A stretch of DNA of 6,606 bases, taken from positions 1 to 6,606 of the forward strand of contig CALXKG010000125.1 in assembly GCA_944388825.1 (NCBI GenBank), written 5' to 3'. The position numbers were made by a program, and so were the translations under genes. The notes under the pieces were generated by a model. The model had not been told where the DNA came from. It saw only the letters and a list, made by a program, of their open reading frames with translations, and did no database searches. Positions 1 to 6,606 of the stretch are shown one piece after another (within the stretch, counting starts at the first letter, position 1; every line of letters begins with the position of its first letter). The DNA comes from an uncultured Clostridia bacterium (lineage in GTDB: Bacteria > Bacillota > Clostridia > Oscillospirales > Ruminococcaceae).

Positions 1-931
<931 letters not shown>

Positions 932-939
932 GTTTGTTT

Positions 940-945
940 CCTCCT
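940..945 (-). promoter_or_regulatory. Shine-Dalgarno site of ftsZ
   Basis: On the minus strand an exact AGGAGG lies 8 nt before the GTG at 931. This is the feature that decides the ftsZ start, since that GTG has no competing ATG at the expected N-terminus. It is a strong site, in keeping with the high expression usual for FtsZ. Confidence 0.9.
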
Positions 946-970
946 ATGGAAAAAGCGATGTTAGGCGCAT

Positions 971-975
971 CCTCC
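971..975 (-). promoter_or_regulatory. Second Shine-Dalgarno-like GGAGG upstream of ftsZ
   Basis: A GGAGG lies directly against an ATG (968-970 being the ATG on the minus strand) that would open a reading frame of only eight codons ending in TAG at 944-946. With zero spacing this ATG is a poor start, so the site is probably either chance, a ribosome standby site or a relic. It stands about 26 nt upstream of the true ftsZ Shine-Dalgarno. Confidence 0.25.
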
Positions 976-998
976 GTTATTGATTGTTCCAGTGCCGC

Positions 999-1036
999 CG
1001 CCCTATTTCCCAAAAGGCCGCGGGCCGGGATGGGCG
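999..1036 (-). other. Nested imperfect stem-loop in the ftsZ leader
   Basis: Read on the minus strand, three stems can nest: CGCCC with GGGCG (5 bp), CCC with GGG (3 bp) and GGCC with GGCC around a CGC loop (4 bp), separated by small internal loops. The innermost arm is followed by TTTT, but that tract is too short and is itself followed by GGG, so a standard intrinsic terminator is unlikely. It may be a 5' leader structure for ftsZ, or a chance product of GC-rich DNA. Confidence 0.3.
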
Positions 1037-1044
1037 TTTTCCGG

Positions 1045-1057
1045 CGGGGCGTCCCCG
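1045..1057. repeat. Perfect short inverted repeat (5-bp stem, 3-nt loop)
   Basis: CGGGG and CCCCG flank a three-base loop, making a compact GC-only hairpin in the ftsZ leader. No T tract follows on either strand, so it is not a classical terminator. It lies between the candidate promoter patch and the nested stem-loop, so it would be in the ftsZ 5' untranslated region if transcription begins near 1075-1085. Confidence 0.4.
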
Positions 1058-1083
1058 TCTGGGCATACGCACCCATACTCATA

Positions 1084-1118
1084 GATATAATGGTATCAGA
1101 TTTGCCGCAAAAGTGCAA
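1084..1118 (-). promoter_or_regulatory. Weak candidate promoter for ftsZ
   Basis: In the AT-richer patch the minus strand offers TTGCAC (1113-1118) and TACCAT (1090-1095) with 17-bp spacing. An alternative pair is TTGCGG (1105-1110) with TATATC (1084-1089) at 15 bp. Each hexamer matches the housekeeping sigma consensus at only three or four positions. The location, about 150 bp before ftsZ and in the only AT-rich patch nearby, is the better part of the argument. Confidence 0.25.
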
Positions 1119-1152
1119 GGGCTTCCACGCAAAATTCATACCCGTGACAAAA

Positions 1153-1172
1153 TTTTTCCGGATTTTTCCGGA
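1153..1172. repeat. Tandem 10-bp direct repeat, also a TCCGGA hairpin
   Basis: TTTTTCCGGA occurs twice head to tail on the plus strand. Because TCCGGA is its own reverse complement, the pair can also fold as a 6-bp stem with a four-base loop. On the plus strand the hairpin is followed by TTTAT, and on the minus strand by AAAATTTTG, so it is not a good terminator in the direction of the genes. It could be a protein-binding site or local replication slippage. Confidence 0.55.
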
Positions 1173-1177
1173 TTTAT

Positions 1178-1197
1178 CGGCCTATTCGGCATAGCCG
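1178..1197 (-). other. Bulged hairpin just downstream of divIB
   Basis: On the minus strand CGG-CTAT and ATAG-G-CCG can pair as a 7-bp stem with one bulged G and a five-base loop, starting about 30 nt after the divIB stop codon. No T run follows (ATAAATCC instead), so any termination here would be partial or factor-dependent. It may only protect the 3' end of the upstream message. Confidence 0.25.
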
Positions 1198-1227
1198 GCA
1201 GCCGCGGCGGGCGTTTCCGGGAAGGGT

Positions 1228-2691
1228 TTACCCGATACCCGGCACGCTGGGGGCCTGGGAACCGACGCCGGAGCCGGTGCTGCCGCCGGACGCCGCGTCC
1301 CCCGCGCCCGGCAGAGCGGAAGAAGAAGACTGCGCCGGGACGCTCTCCGCGGCCGGTTCCGAAGACGGGCCGGCCGGAGGGCCGGCGGGTTCGGCCGCGG
1401 GAACGGTCGTCCCGCCCGCCGGAGAAAGGGCGTCCGCCGCCGGGGCGGAAGACGCGGGGGCGGAGCCTGTCCCGCCCACCTCCGGCAGCTGCGGCAGCCG
1501 CATCCCGCCGGAGGTGGCGTAGTTTTCTTCGCTGGACTCCGGCGCGGAAGTCCCGTCCGTGACGGCCGTGCTTTCGCCGCCGGAAGCCGACCCATCCGCC
1601 TGCGCCGCGTCCCCTCCGGCAGACGTCCCGTCCGGGGTTTGGACGGTACCGGCCTCGGGCGGGGTCTCGGGCGCCTGCTGCGCGCCGAAGAGCGACTGCA
1701 TCAGCGTCTCGGAATACGGGTCCTGCCAGCTCCACCCCAGCGTCCCGGCACCGGTCGGGAGAGTGCAGGCCGACTGGTTGTTGAAATAGGCCCGGTCGGC
1801 GTTGGTCAGGTCCAGAACCCCCGTCTCCTCGACGCCGATCGAACCCGCCCCATACAGGATGGTCGAGAGGGCCGCGATCTTGGCGTCCATATCCGAAAGC
1901 GGCCCCAGGTCGATCTCGATCCGGTTCTGGTAGAAAAGCCGGAGCGACAGCTCGTCCGACAGATCCATCGCCGACAGGTCGTGGATGCCGTACTTATCGG
2001 TGAGGGCGGTGACCGTCCGCCAGGTGGAGAAGGTCGCCTGCTGTTCCTCCGGCAGGTCGGTGAGATACTGCCCCGTTTCCAGCCCCGACGGGTCGGGGCC
2101 GACCAGCACCTGGGCGTCGACCAGCGGGGTCTGGGTCTGGCTGACCAGCCGGCCGGAGCCGGTAAACCCGTAGTAGACGCCGTTTACCAGGATCTGCATC
2201 GACGGGTCGCCGTCGGTGACGGTGATATCCAGGCTGTTCGGGAAACGGCGGGCGATCTCGACCGATTCGGCCCCGGTCAGCTGGGCGAGCGCCCGTTCTT
2301 CCAGCCGCCCGGTGTTCAGCCGGATGAGGTTGTCCCCGGTTTTGACGTCGACGGCGGCCAAAACCTGGTCGGTGGTGTACAGGCTGCTGCCGGATACATT
2401 GATGGCGGTGACGTTGAAAAAGACGGTCAGCGACAGGGTGACGCAGACGGCCGTCAGGATCATCCCCAGAAGGATGTAATAGATCAGATAGTTCCCGGCC
2501 CGGCGGCGGCGGCGCGCCTGCTGTACCCGGCCGATCTCGGCCCGGCGGGCGGCTTCCCGGCGGGCGGCGGTAAAGTCCCGGACGTTGCTGCCGGGGGCGG
2601 GGGGCGGGACATCCCGCCGCGGCGTCCCGCCCTCCGGCGCTTTCCCTCCGGCGTTTGTCCGGGTTTCGGTATTTTCTGGCAATCTTTTCAC
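1228..2691 (-). CDS. divIB: Cell division protein DivIB/FtsQ with long acidic C-terminal tail
   Basis: DivIB (FtsQ) is a bitopic membrane protein that pairs with FtsL and DivIC and controls septal peptidoglycan synthesis. The 487-residue product shows a cytoplasmic N-terminus rich in Arg and Pro (1-66) ending in five arginines (60-64), one transmembrane helix (about 67-91), then a POTRA domain (about 92-160: FFNVTAINVSG, the GDNL segment, ARRFPNSLDITV) and a beta domain reaching about residue 305 (VLDLTNADRAYF). From about 338 to the end there is a Pro/Ala/Ser/Gly-rich, probably disordered tail outside the cell with about 16 acidic residues and one basic. Bacillus DivIB is about 263 residues, so this is long. 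It lies 38 bp after murA and 296 bp before ftsZ. The start is uncertain: GTG at 2691 has an AGAGG only 2 nt away, while TTG at 2682 has it 11 nt away. The family call rests on domain layout plus position in the dcw cluster. Confidence 0.93.
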   Translation of the reverse strand: MKRLPENTETRTNAGGKAPEGGTPRRDVPPPAPGSNVRDFTAARREAARRAEIGRVQQARRRRRAGNYLIYYILLGMILTAVCVTLSLTVFFNVTAINVSGSSLYTTDQVLAAVDVKTGDNLIRLNTGRLEERALAQLTGAESVEIARRFPNSLDITVTDGDPSMQILVNGVYYGFTGSGRLVSQTQTPLVDAQVLVGPDPSGLETGQYLTDLPEEQQATFSTWRTVTALTDKYGIHDLSAMDLSDELSLRLFYQNRIEIDLGPLSDMDAKIAALSTILYGAGSIGVEETGVLDLTNADRAYFNNQSACTLPTGAGTLGWSWQDPYSETLMQSLFGAQQAPETPPEAGTVQTPDGTSAGGDAAQADGSASGGESTAVTDGTSAPESSEENYATSGGMRLPQLPEVGGTGSAPASSAPAADALSPAGGTTVPAAEPAGPPAGPSSEPAAESVPAQSSSSALPGAGDAASGGSTGSGVGSQAPSVPGIG

Positions 2692-2693
2692 AT

Positions 2694-2698
2694 CCTCT
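2694..2698 (-). promoter_or_regulatory. Poorly spaced Shine-Dalgarno-like AGAGG before divIB
   Basis: AGAGG on the minus strand lies 2 nt before the GTG at 2691 and 11 nt before the in-frame TTG at 2682; neither is ideal. An ATG overlapping the GTG (2691-2693) is followed at once by TGA and is not usable. Translation may depend partly on ribosomes finishing murA 38 bp upstream. Confidence 0.45.
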
Positions 2699-2729
2699 GC
2701 AAATCGGTCAATGGTGCGTCATCTGCGTC

Positions 2730-4091
2730 TCATACCCGCCCGATCTCGGCGCCAAGCTGAGACAAAGTCTCTTCCAGCCGCTCGTACCCCCGCTCGATAT
2801 GGGCAAGGCCGTAGATATGGCTTTCCCCCTCCGCCGCAAGGGCGGCGGTGACAAGGGCCGCCCCGCCCCGGAGGTCGAGGGCCCGCAGGGTCCTGCCATA
2901 CAGCCGCTCCACCCCGTCGATCGTCGCGGTACGCCCCGTACAGCGGACGTCCGCCCCCATCTCCCGCAGCTGGGAGAGATGTTTGAAGCGGCTGTCGAAA
3001 ATGTTCTCGGTGATGACCGTCCGGCCCTCCGCCAGCGCCGCGGCGGCGGAGAGGACCGGCTGGACGTCGGTCGGGAAGCCGGGGAACGGGGCGGTATCCA
3101 CCCGCCCGGGGGAACAGAGCCGGGGCGGGGCCTTCAGCCGCACCCGGTCGCGGTAGATCTTCAGCTCCGCCCCCATCTTTTTTAAGACCCCCAGCACCGC
3201 CGCCAGGTCGGATGGGGAAAAGCCTTCCGCCTCCAGCTCCCCGCCGGTGACGGCCGCGGCGCAGAAGAGCGTCGCCGCTTCGATCCGGTCGCCCATGACG
3301 GCAAAGCTGCATCCGGAAAGCGCCTTGACCCCGTCGATGTAAAGCACCGGGCCCCCCTCCCCGACGATCTCCGCCCCGCAGCGGCGGAGGAAACGGCAAA
3401 GGTCGGCGATCTCCGGCTCCCGGGCGGCCCCCCGCAGGACGGTGCGGCCTTTCGCCAGCACCGCCGCCATCAGGATGTTCTCGGTCGCGCCGACCGACGG
3501 GAACGGGAGGGTAATGTCCGCCCCGTGGAGGCCGTGGTGAAAAGCGTGCAGCTTCTCCCCTTTTTCCTCCACCGTCATCCCGAGGGCCCGAAGCCCCATC
3601 AGGTGCAGGTCGATCGGCCGCGCCCCCAGTTCGCACCCGCCCGGCAGGCAGAGGTATGCCTCCCCCGTCCGGGCGGCGACAGAGCCCAGAAAAACCGACG
3701 AAGAACGCATCTCCCGCACCAGCCGGTCGGGGATCCGGCTGCCGGTGAGGGAAGAGGGGTCGACGACCGCCTCGTCCTCCGACAGGGCGGTAACGCAGCC
3801 GAGGCTCTCCAAAATCCGCAGCGAGACGCCGGTATCCGACAGCCGCGGCACCCGGGCGAGGTGGACGGGGCCGCCGCAGAGCACCGACGCCGCCAACACC
3901 GGCAGGACGCTGTTTTTCGCGCCGTGCACCTTTACCTTCCCGGAAAGCGGCCTGCCGCCCCGGATGCGGAAACAGCGCTCGGCCGGTTCCCGCCGGACGC
4001 ACCCCTCCGCCCGGCACCCCCGGCAGAGCCCCTCGCAGGGCGGGCGGGACGGCGCGCGTCCCTGGGAACCATATACCCCTTTTTTCTGCAC
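2730..4091 (-). CDS. murA: UDP-N-acetylglucosamine 1-carboxyvinyltransferase MurA, with Cys-rich N-terminal extension
   Basis: MurA transfers enolpyruvate from phosphoenolpyruvate to UDP-GlcNAc, the first committed cytoplasmic step of peptidoglycan synthesis and the target of fosfomycin. The 453-residue product has the expected pieces: RIRGG and GAKNS (57-61, with K59 and N60 matching E. coli K22/N23), R129 (E. coli R91), the catalytic cysteine C153 in GGCELGARPIDLH (E. coli C115) with R158 (R120), the PGFPTDVQ segment with D342 (D305), and R434 (R397). A Cys at the active site predicts fosfomycin sensitivity of the enzyme. The start is GTG at 4091, 8 nt after AGGAG; the longer TTG start at 4163 has no such site. 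This leaves about 38 residues before the usual first strand, with cysteines at 19, 23, 26 and 31. No ATG, GTG or TTG lies in frame between 4091 and the domain start, so the extension appears real. Placed between murG and divIB, where Bacillus has murB. Confidence 0.96.
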   Translation of the reverse strand: MQKKGVYGSQGRAPSRPPCEGLCRGCRAEGCVRREPAERCFRIRGGRPLSGKVKVHGAKNSVLPVLAASVLCGGPVHLARVPRLSDTGVSLRILESLGCVTALSEDEAVVDPSSLTGSRIPDRLVREMRSSSVFLGSVAARTGEAYLCLPGGCELGARPIDLHLMGLRALGMTVEEKGEKLHAFHHGLHGADITLPFPSVGATENILMAAVLAKGRTVLRGAAREPEIADLCRFLRRCGAEIVGEGGPVLYIDGVKALSGCSFAVMGDRIEAATLFCAAAVTGGELEAEGFSPSDLAAVLGVLKKMGAELKIYRDRVRLKAPPRLCSPGRVDTAPFPGFPTDVQPVLSAAAALAEGRTVITENIFDSRFKHLSQLREMGADVRCTGRTATIDGVERLYGRTLRALDLRGGAALVTAALAAEGESHIYGLAHIERGYERLEETLSQLGAEIGRV

Positions 4092-4200
4092 CGCGCTCAC
4101 TCCTCTCGATACCGCTACTATATGCGGGGAGAGGGGGAAACTTGACCGGAAAGGCGAAAACAAAATCCGGTTCTGACAGGCCGGACGGCAGGCGTTTTGC
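4092..4200 (-). other. Short gap between murG and murA
   Basis: These 109 bp hold the murA ribosome site. A TATAGT (4117-4122, minus strand) resembles a -10 box, but no -35 hexamer stands at 16-18 bp. Short CCGG inverted repeats are present without a T tract. I see neither a clear promoter nor a clear terminator, so read-through from murG is the simplest reading. Confidence 0.5.
4100..4104 (-). promoter_or_regulatory. Shine-Dalgarno site of murA
   Basis: AGGAG within AGAGGAG lies 8 nt before the GTG at 4091 and decides that start. A GTG at 4098-4100 overlaps the site itself and cannot use it, and the TTG at 4163 lies upstream of it. Confidence 0.8.
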
Positions 4201-5331
4201 TTATTTTCCCCTTTCCGCCATCGTCCGCTGGATCGACGCGCCGATCCGGGCGCAGGTGTCGGTGACGGCGAGCTTGCGGGCGTTAGCCGAGAAGGCTTTG
4301 ACCCGGCCGGGGTCGCGGGCGAGCTTTTCGACCTCGCCGATCAGCCACTCCTTCCGGTAATCCTTTTCCTCGACCACCAACGCCGCGCCGGCGTTTTGCA
4401 GCACCATCCCGTTGTAGTACTGGTGGTTTTCGGCGGCATAGGGGTAGGGGACCAGGATAGACGGCGCGCCGACCGCCTCCAGCTCGCTGATGGTGATCGC
4501 GCCGGCGCGGGAGATGACCAGGTCTGCGGCCGCCAGGTAGAGATGCATCTGGTCGATAAACTCCATCGCCCGGATGCGGGGGTATTTCGAAAGGTCCAGC
4601 CCCCGCTCCTTCAGCATCTTCGGGAACCGCTCCCGGCCGTTTTTGCCGTAGCCGTGGAAATGGTTGATCTCGCCTTTCCCGGCGTGCCAGGCCATCAGGT
4701 CGGCGGCCATCCTGTTGATCGCCGTCGCCCCCAGGCTGCCGCCGACCGAGACGATGGTAAAATGGTCGTCGATGCCGAGGGCTTTGCGGGCCGCGCCCTT
4801 GTCGATGCCGGTGAAGGCGTGGCGGACGGGGTTGCCGACCACCTCGAAATGTTTGCCGCCGGGGATGCGGGCCTGCGCCTCCGGGAAGGCCAGGAAGATG
4901 GTCTCGGCCATCGGGGCCAGCATCTTGGTCGTGACGCCGGGGAAGGCGTTCTGCTCGTGCAGGAAGACCGGGACGCCCATCTGCTCCGCCTTGCGGATGA
5001 CCGGGCCGGAGACATAGCCGCCGGTGCCGATGGCCATATCCGGCCGGAAGTCCCGCACGATCTGCGCCGCCCGTCGCCCGGAAAGGGCGAGCCAGCAGGC
5101 CGCCTTGACGTTGTGGGCGATGTCCCAGGGGAGGAGGCTGCGGTAAAAACCGGCGATTTTAATATGGGCGACCGGATACCCCTGCTTCGGGATCATCGTG
5201 TCCTCCATATTCCCCGGCACCGCCGCAAACAGGAATTCCGAGCCGGGGTAGAGCTTTGCCAGCTCCCCGGCGATGGCGACCGCGGGGTTGATGTGGCCCC
5301 CGGTGCCGCCTCCAGCTAATAATATCCGCAT
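4201..5331 (-). CDS. murG: UDP-GlcNAc:undecaprenyl-PP-MurNAc-pentapeptide GlcNAc transferase MurG
   Basis: MurG is a peripheral membrane glycosyltransferase (GT28, GT-B fold) on the cytoplasmic face that adds GlcNAc to lipid I to make lipid II. The 376 residues, close to the family's usual 355-370, carry the N-terminal loop GGGTGGH (7-13), GTGGYVSGP (102-110), HEQN (125-128), GNPVR (165-169), the second G-loop GGSLGA (196-201), and the UDP-GlcNAc site SRAGAITISEL (273-283, with E282 at the place of the ribose-binding Glu) followed by PYPYAAENHQ (294-303). The start is the ATG at 5331, which begins directly with the first beta strand and has a good ribosome site. It starts 42 bp after ftsW, so the lipid II maker and the lipid II polymerase are probably co-transcribed. 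Nothing is missing or broken. Confidence 0.98.
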   Translation of the reverse strand: MRILLAGGGTGGHINPAVAIAGELAKLYPGSEFLFAAVPGNMEDTMIPKQGYPVAHIKIAGFYRSLLPWDIAHNVKAACWLALSGRRAAQIVRDFRPDMAIGTGGYVSGPVIRKAEQMGVPVFLHEQNAFPGVTTKMLAPMAETIFLAFPEAQARIPGGKHFEVVGNPVRHAFTGIDKGAARKALGIDDHFTIVSVGGSLGATAINRMAADLMAWHAGKGEINHFHGYGKNGRERFPKMLKERGLDLSKYPRIRAMEFIDQMHLYLAAADLVISRAGAITISELEAVGAPSILVPYPYAAENHQYYNGMVLQNAGAALVVEEKDYRKEWLIGEVEKLARDPGRVKAFSANARKLAVTDTCARIGASIQRTMAERGK

Positions 5332-5335
5332 AAAC

Positions 5336-5345
5336 GATCACCTTT
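5336..5345 (-). promoter_or_regulatory. Shine-Dalgarno site of murG
   Basis: The minus strand reads AGAAAGGTGATC before the ATG at 5331. Both AGAAAGG and GGTGATC match stretches of the complement of the 16S rRNA 3' end (AGAAAGGAGGTGATC), as though the central GAGG had dropped out; AAAGG ends 9 nt from the ATG. It supports the chosen start. Confidence 0.7.
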
Positions 5346-5373
5346 CTTACAGCTTGCCGGGCGGGAAACCCGC

Positions 5374-6597
5374 TTAAATATCGCGCGAGCTGATAATTTT
5401 GATCTTCGGCCTGCTCTCCCCGTCGGGGGCGCTGCCTTCCCCTTCCGCCTTCCGGCGGGAGATCGCCGGGCGGCAGTAGCGGGAGACGTTTAATACGATC
5501 CCGATCTGCGCCAGCTGCACCAGCGTCGCGCTGCCCCCCGCCGAGAAAAACGGCAGGGAGATGCCGGTCGTCGGCATCGCGTTGGAGACGACCGCGATGT
5601 TGAGCAGCGCCTGCACGCCAAACTCCAGAATGATGCCGATCACCAGCATCGAGCCGAACTTATCGGGCGCCCGCATCGCGATCGAAAAGCCGCTGGCGAC
5701 AAAGAGGGCGAACAGCAGGATGATCATCAGCGCGCCCACCAGCCCCAGCTCCTCGCAGACGACCGCGAAGATAAAGTCGTTCTGGGGCTCCGAAAGCCAG
5801 AGGAACTTCTGGGTGGAATTGCCCAGCCCCACCCCGAACAGGCCGCCGCTGCCGATCGCGTAGAGCGACTGGACGATCTGCCAGGTGGAACCCTGGATAT
5901 CGGAAAAGGGGTCGAGCCAGGCGTCGATCCGCGAACCGATATAGTCAAACCCTAAAAATTGCAGGATGACCAGACCGAGCAGCGCCACCGGGACCAGCAG
6001 CACCAGATAGTAGACCTTGGAGCCCGCGATAAACATCATACAGCCGCAGATCAGCACCATCAGCATCAGCCAGGACATATGCCGCTGGAACGCGACGACG
6101 CCGAAGGCCGGGATGATGAAGTAGAAGAACTCGGCGATACCTTTCTTAAAGGTATCCATCTGCCGGTAGTTGCGGGCAACGAGCGCCGCGCAGACGCAGA
6201 TCAGTCCAAATTTGAGCATTTCCGACGGCTGGAAGGTAAAGACTTTAAAGTCGATCCAGCGGTTCGCGCCGCGCTCATCCCGGAAAAAGCAGGCAATCAG
6301 GGTCAAGACCAGACAGACGGCGTAAATCAGCCGGTGCAGCTTCTGATACAGCTGATAGGGAATATAAGATACGATAAACATCGTCACCAGGCCCAGCCCG
6401 ACAAACAGCACCTGCCGCAGGACGATCGAAAGGCCGCTGTCGTTTTCGTTTAAAGAGGTCGCGTAGCTGGCCGAAAAGACCATGATCAGCCCGATGGTCA
6501 TCAGCACGATGACCAGGAAAAAGAACGAGATGTCGATCCGCCCGGCTTTGCTGCGGCGCTTTAACTTGCTGGGCTTCCGGGCGAGGCTGGCGCGCAT
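5374..6597 (-). CDS. ftsW: SEDS peptidoglycan glycosyltransferase FtsW (SpoVE-like)
   Basis: FtsW is the multi-pass membrane enzyme that polymerises lipid II into septal glycan together with a class B penicillin-binding protein. The 407-residue product has a basic cytoplasmic N-terminus (1-20), about ten hydrophobic segments starting at 22, and a basic tail (374-407). Family motifs are GANRWI (110-115), QPSE (123-126), QS..AIGSGG (243-252), GVGLGNSTQK (255-264), PQNDFIFAVVCEELG (271-285) with D274 at the place of the catalytic Asp of RodA/FtsW, and TTGISLPFFSAGGS (343-356), which favours FtsW/SpoVE over RodA. The usual QPDxG motif reads QRHMS (171-175). The ATG at 6597 has an AAGG only 2 nt upstream and no stop codon is visible in the nine bases before it, so the true start may lie outside the window. 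Sporulation-specific SpoVE cannot be excluded; the dcw setting and lipid II neighbours support a divisome role. Confidence 0.94.
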   Translation of the reverse strand: MRASLARKPSKLKRRSKAGRIDISFFFLVIVLMTIGLIMVFSASYATSLNENDSGLSIVLRQVLFVGLGLVTMFIVSYIPYQLYQKLHRLIYAVCLVLTLIACFFRDERGANRWIDFKVFTFQPSEMLKFGLICVCAALVARNYRQMDTFKKGIAEFFYFIIPAFGVVAFQRHMSWLMLMVLICGCMMFIAGSKVYYLVLLVPVALLGLVILQFLGFDYIGSRIDAWLDPFSDIQGSTWQIVQSLYAIGSGGLFGVGLGNSTQKFLWLSEPQNDFIFAVVCEELGLVGALMIILLFALFVASGFSIAMRAPDKFGSMLVIGIILEFGVQALLNIAVVSNAMPTTGISLPFFSAGGSATLVQLAQIGIVLNVSRYCRPAISRRKAEGEGSAPDGESRPKIKIISSRDI

Positions 6598-6606
6598 CCC
6601 CTTCTG

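Larger units (their letters stand above)
932..1227 (-). other. Non-coding interval between divIB and ftsZ (ftsZ leader)
   Basis: This 296-bp stretch is the only large gap in the window. I see no convincing gene in it: the one reading frame that starts here (ATG at 1139) has no ribosome site and runs out of frame into ftsZ as an arginine-rich shadow. The part from about 1085 to 1180 is visibly richer in A and T than the rest of the window, which suits a promoter region. The part from about 995 to 1060 is GC-rich with nested inverted repeats. The individual elements are listed separately. The gap suggests that ftsZ is transcribed partly on its own, but no single element proves this. Confidence 0.6.

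Noticed and set aside
1016..1026. GC hairpin followed by TTTT as an intrinsic terminator between divIB and ftsZ
   Set aside because: The central stem is only 4 bp and the T tract is four bases followed by GGG; this is below what normally terminates transcription.
1086..1091. Perfect TATAAT on the plus strand, possible antisense promoter toward divIB
   Set aside because: At 16-18 bp upstream only GCATAC-like sequence is found, with no -35 match and no extended -10 TG. One exact hexamer in an AT-rich patch is weak evidence.
1639..2760. Open frame of 373 codons on the plus strand opposite divIB
   Set aside because: It is exactly antisense to a well-recognised protein, has no ribosome site I can see, and its composition (Gly, Arg, Asp, Val) is what GC-rich third positions of the minus-strand gene give when read backwards.
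2719..4017. Open frame of 432 codons on the minus strand within murA
   Set aside because: A +1-type shadow of murA rich in Gly, Arg and Pro with no MurA motif. The catalytic cysteine segment, GAKNS and PGFPTD are all in the other frame.
4117..4122. TATAGT on the minus strand as a murA promoter
   Set aside because: No acceptable -35 hexamer at the right distance, and it is close to the murA ribosome site. Read-through from murG explains expression more simply.
4161..4163. TTG start giving a 477-residue MurA
   Set aside because: There is no ribosome site before it, and the AGGAG at 4100-4104 points to the GTG at 4091.
4396..5319. Open frame of 307 codons on the plus strand opposite murG
   Set aside because: A mirror of the murG coding frame with His/Asp/Gly/Arg-rich composition and no recognisable domain. 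All MurG motifs are intact on the other strand.

Overview
The window is a five-gene piece of a division and cell wall (dcw) cluster. All genes lie on the minus strand, so transcription runs from high to low coordinates: ftsW (6597-5374), murG (5331-4201), murA (4091-2730), divIB/ftsQ (2691-1228) and ftsZ (931 to the left edge, where it is cut). It is strongly GC-rich by eye, and the opposite strand is full of long shadow frames that I do not believe are genes.

The likely source is a GC-rich member of the Clostridia, perhaps an Oscillospirales-type gut anaerobe. Three things point there: murA sits between murG and divIB (Bacillus has murB there); the divisome SEDS protein has a PQND form of its catalytic motif; and the Shine-Dalgarno sites are strong and of Firmicutes type. 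This assignment is inference from gene order and motif flavour, not from a search.

Region by region: ftsW and murG are 42 bp apart, murG and murA 109 bp apart, and murA and divIB 38 bp apart, which fits one transcript. A 296-bp non-coding interval then separates divIB from ftsZ. It contains an AT-richer patch, a tandem 10-bp repeat, several potential hairpins and two Shine-Dalgarno-like sites, so ftsZ may have its own promoter or leader control. There is no ftsA, and none of the small genes that some Firmicutes carry between divIB and ftsZ. Three genes in a row (murA, divIB, ftsZ) appear to start with GTG.

Functionally, MurA makes the first committed precursor of peptidoglycan (UDP-GlcNAc-enolpyruvate). 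MurG makes lipid II at the membrane. FtsW polymerises lipid II into septal glycan. DivIB is part of the DivIB/DivIC/FtsL complex that controls septal synthesis, and FtsZ forms the ring that organises all of this. I see no sign of a mobile element, CRISPR array, tRNA, rRNA or wholly new system. The points worth a second look are departures inside known proteins: a cysteine-cluster N-terminal extension on MurA, a long acidic Pro/Ala/Ser/Gly tail on DivIB, a replaced PDxG-type motif in FtsW, and the structured ftsZ leader.
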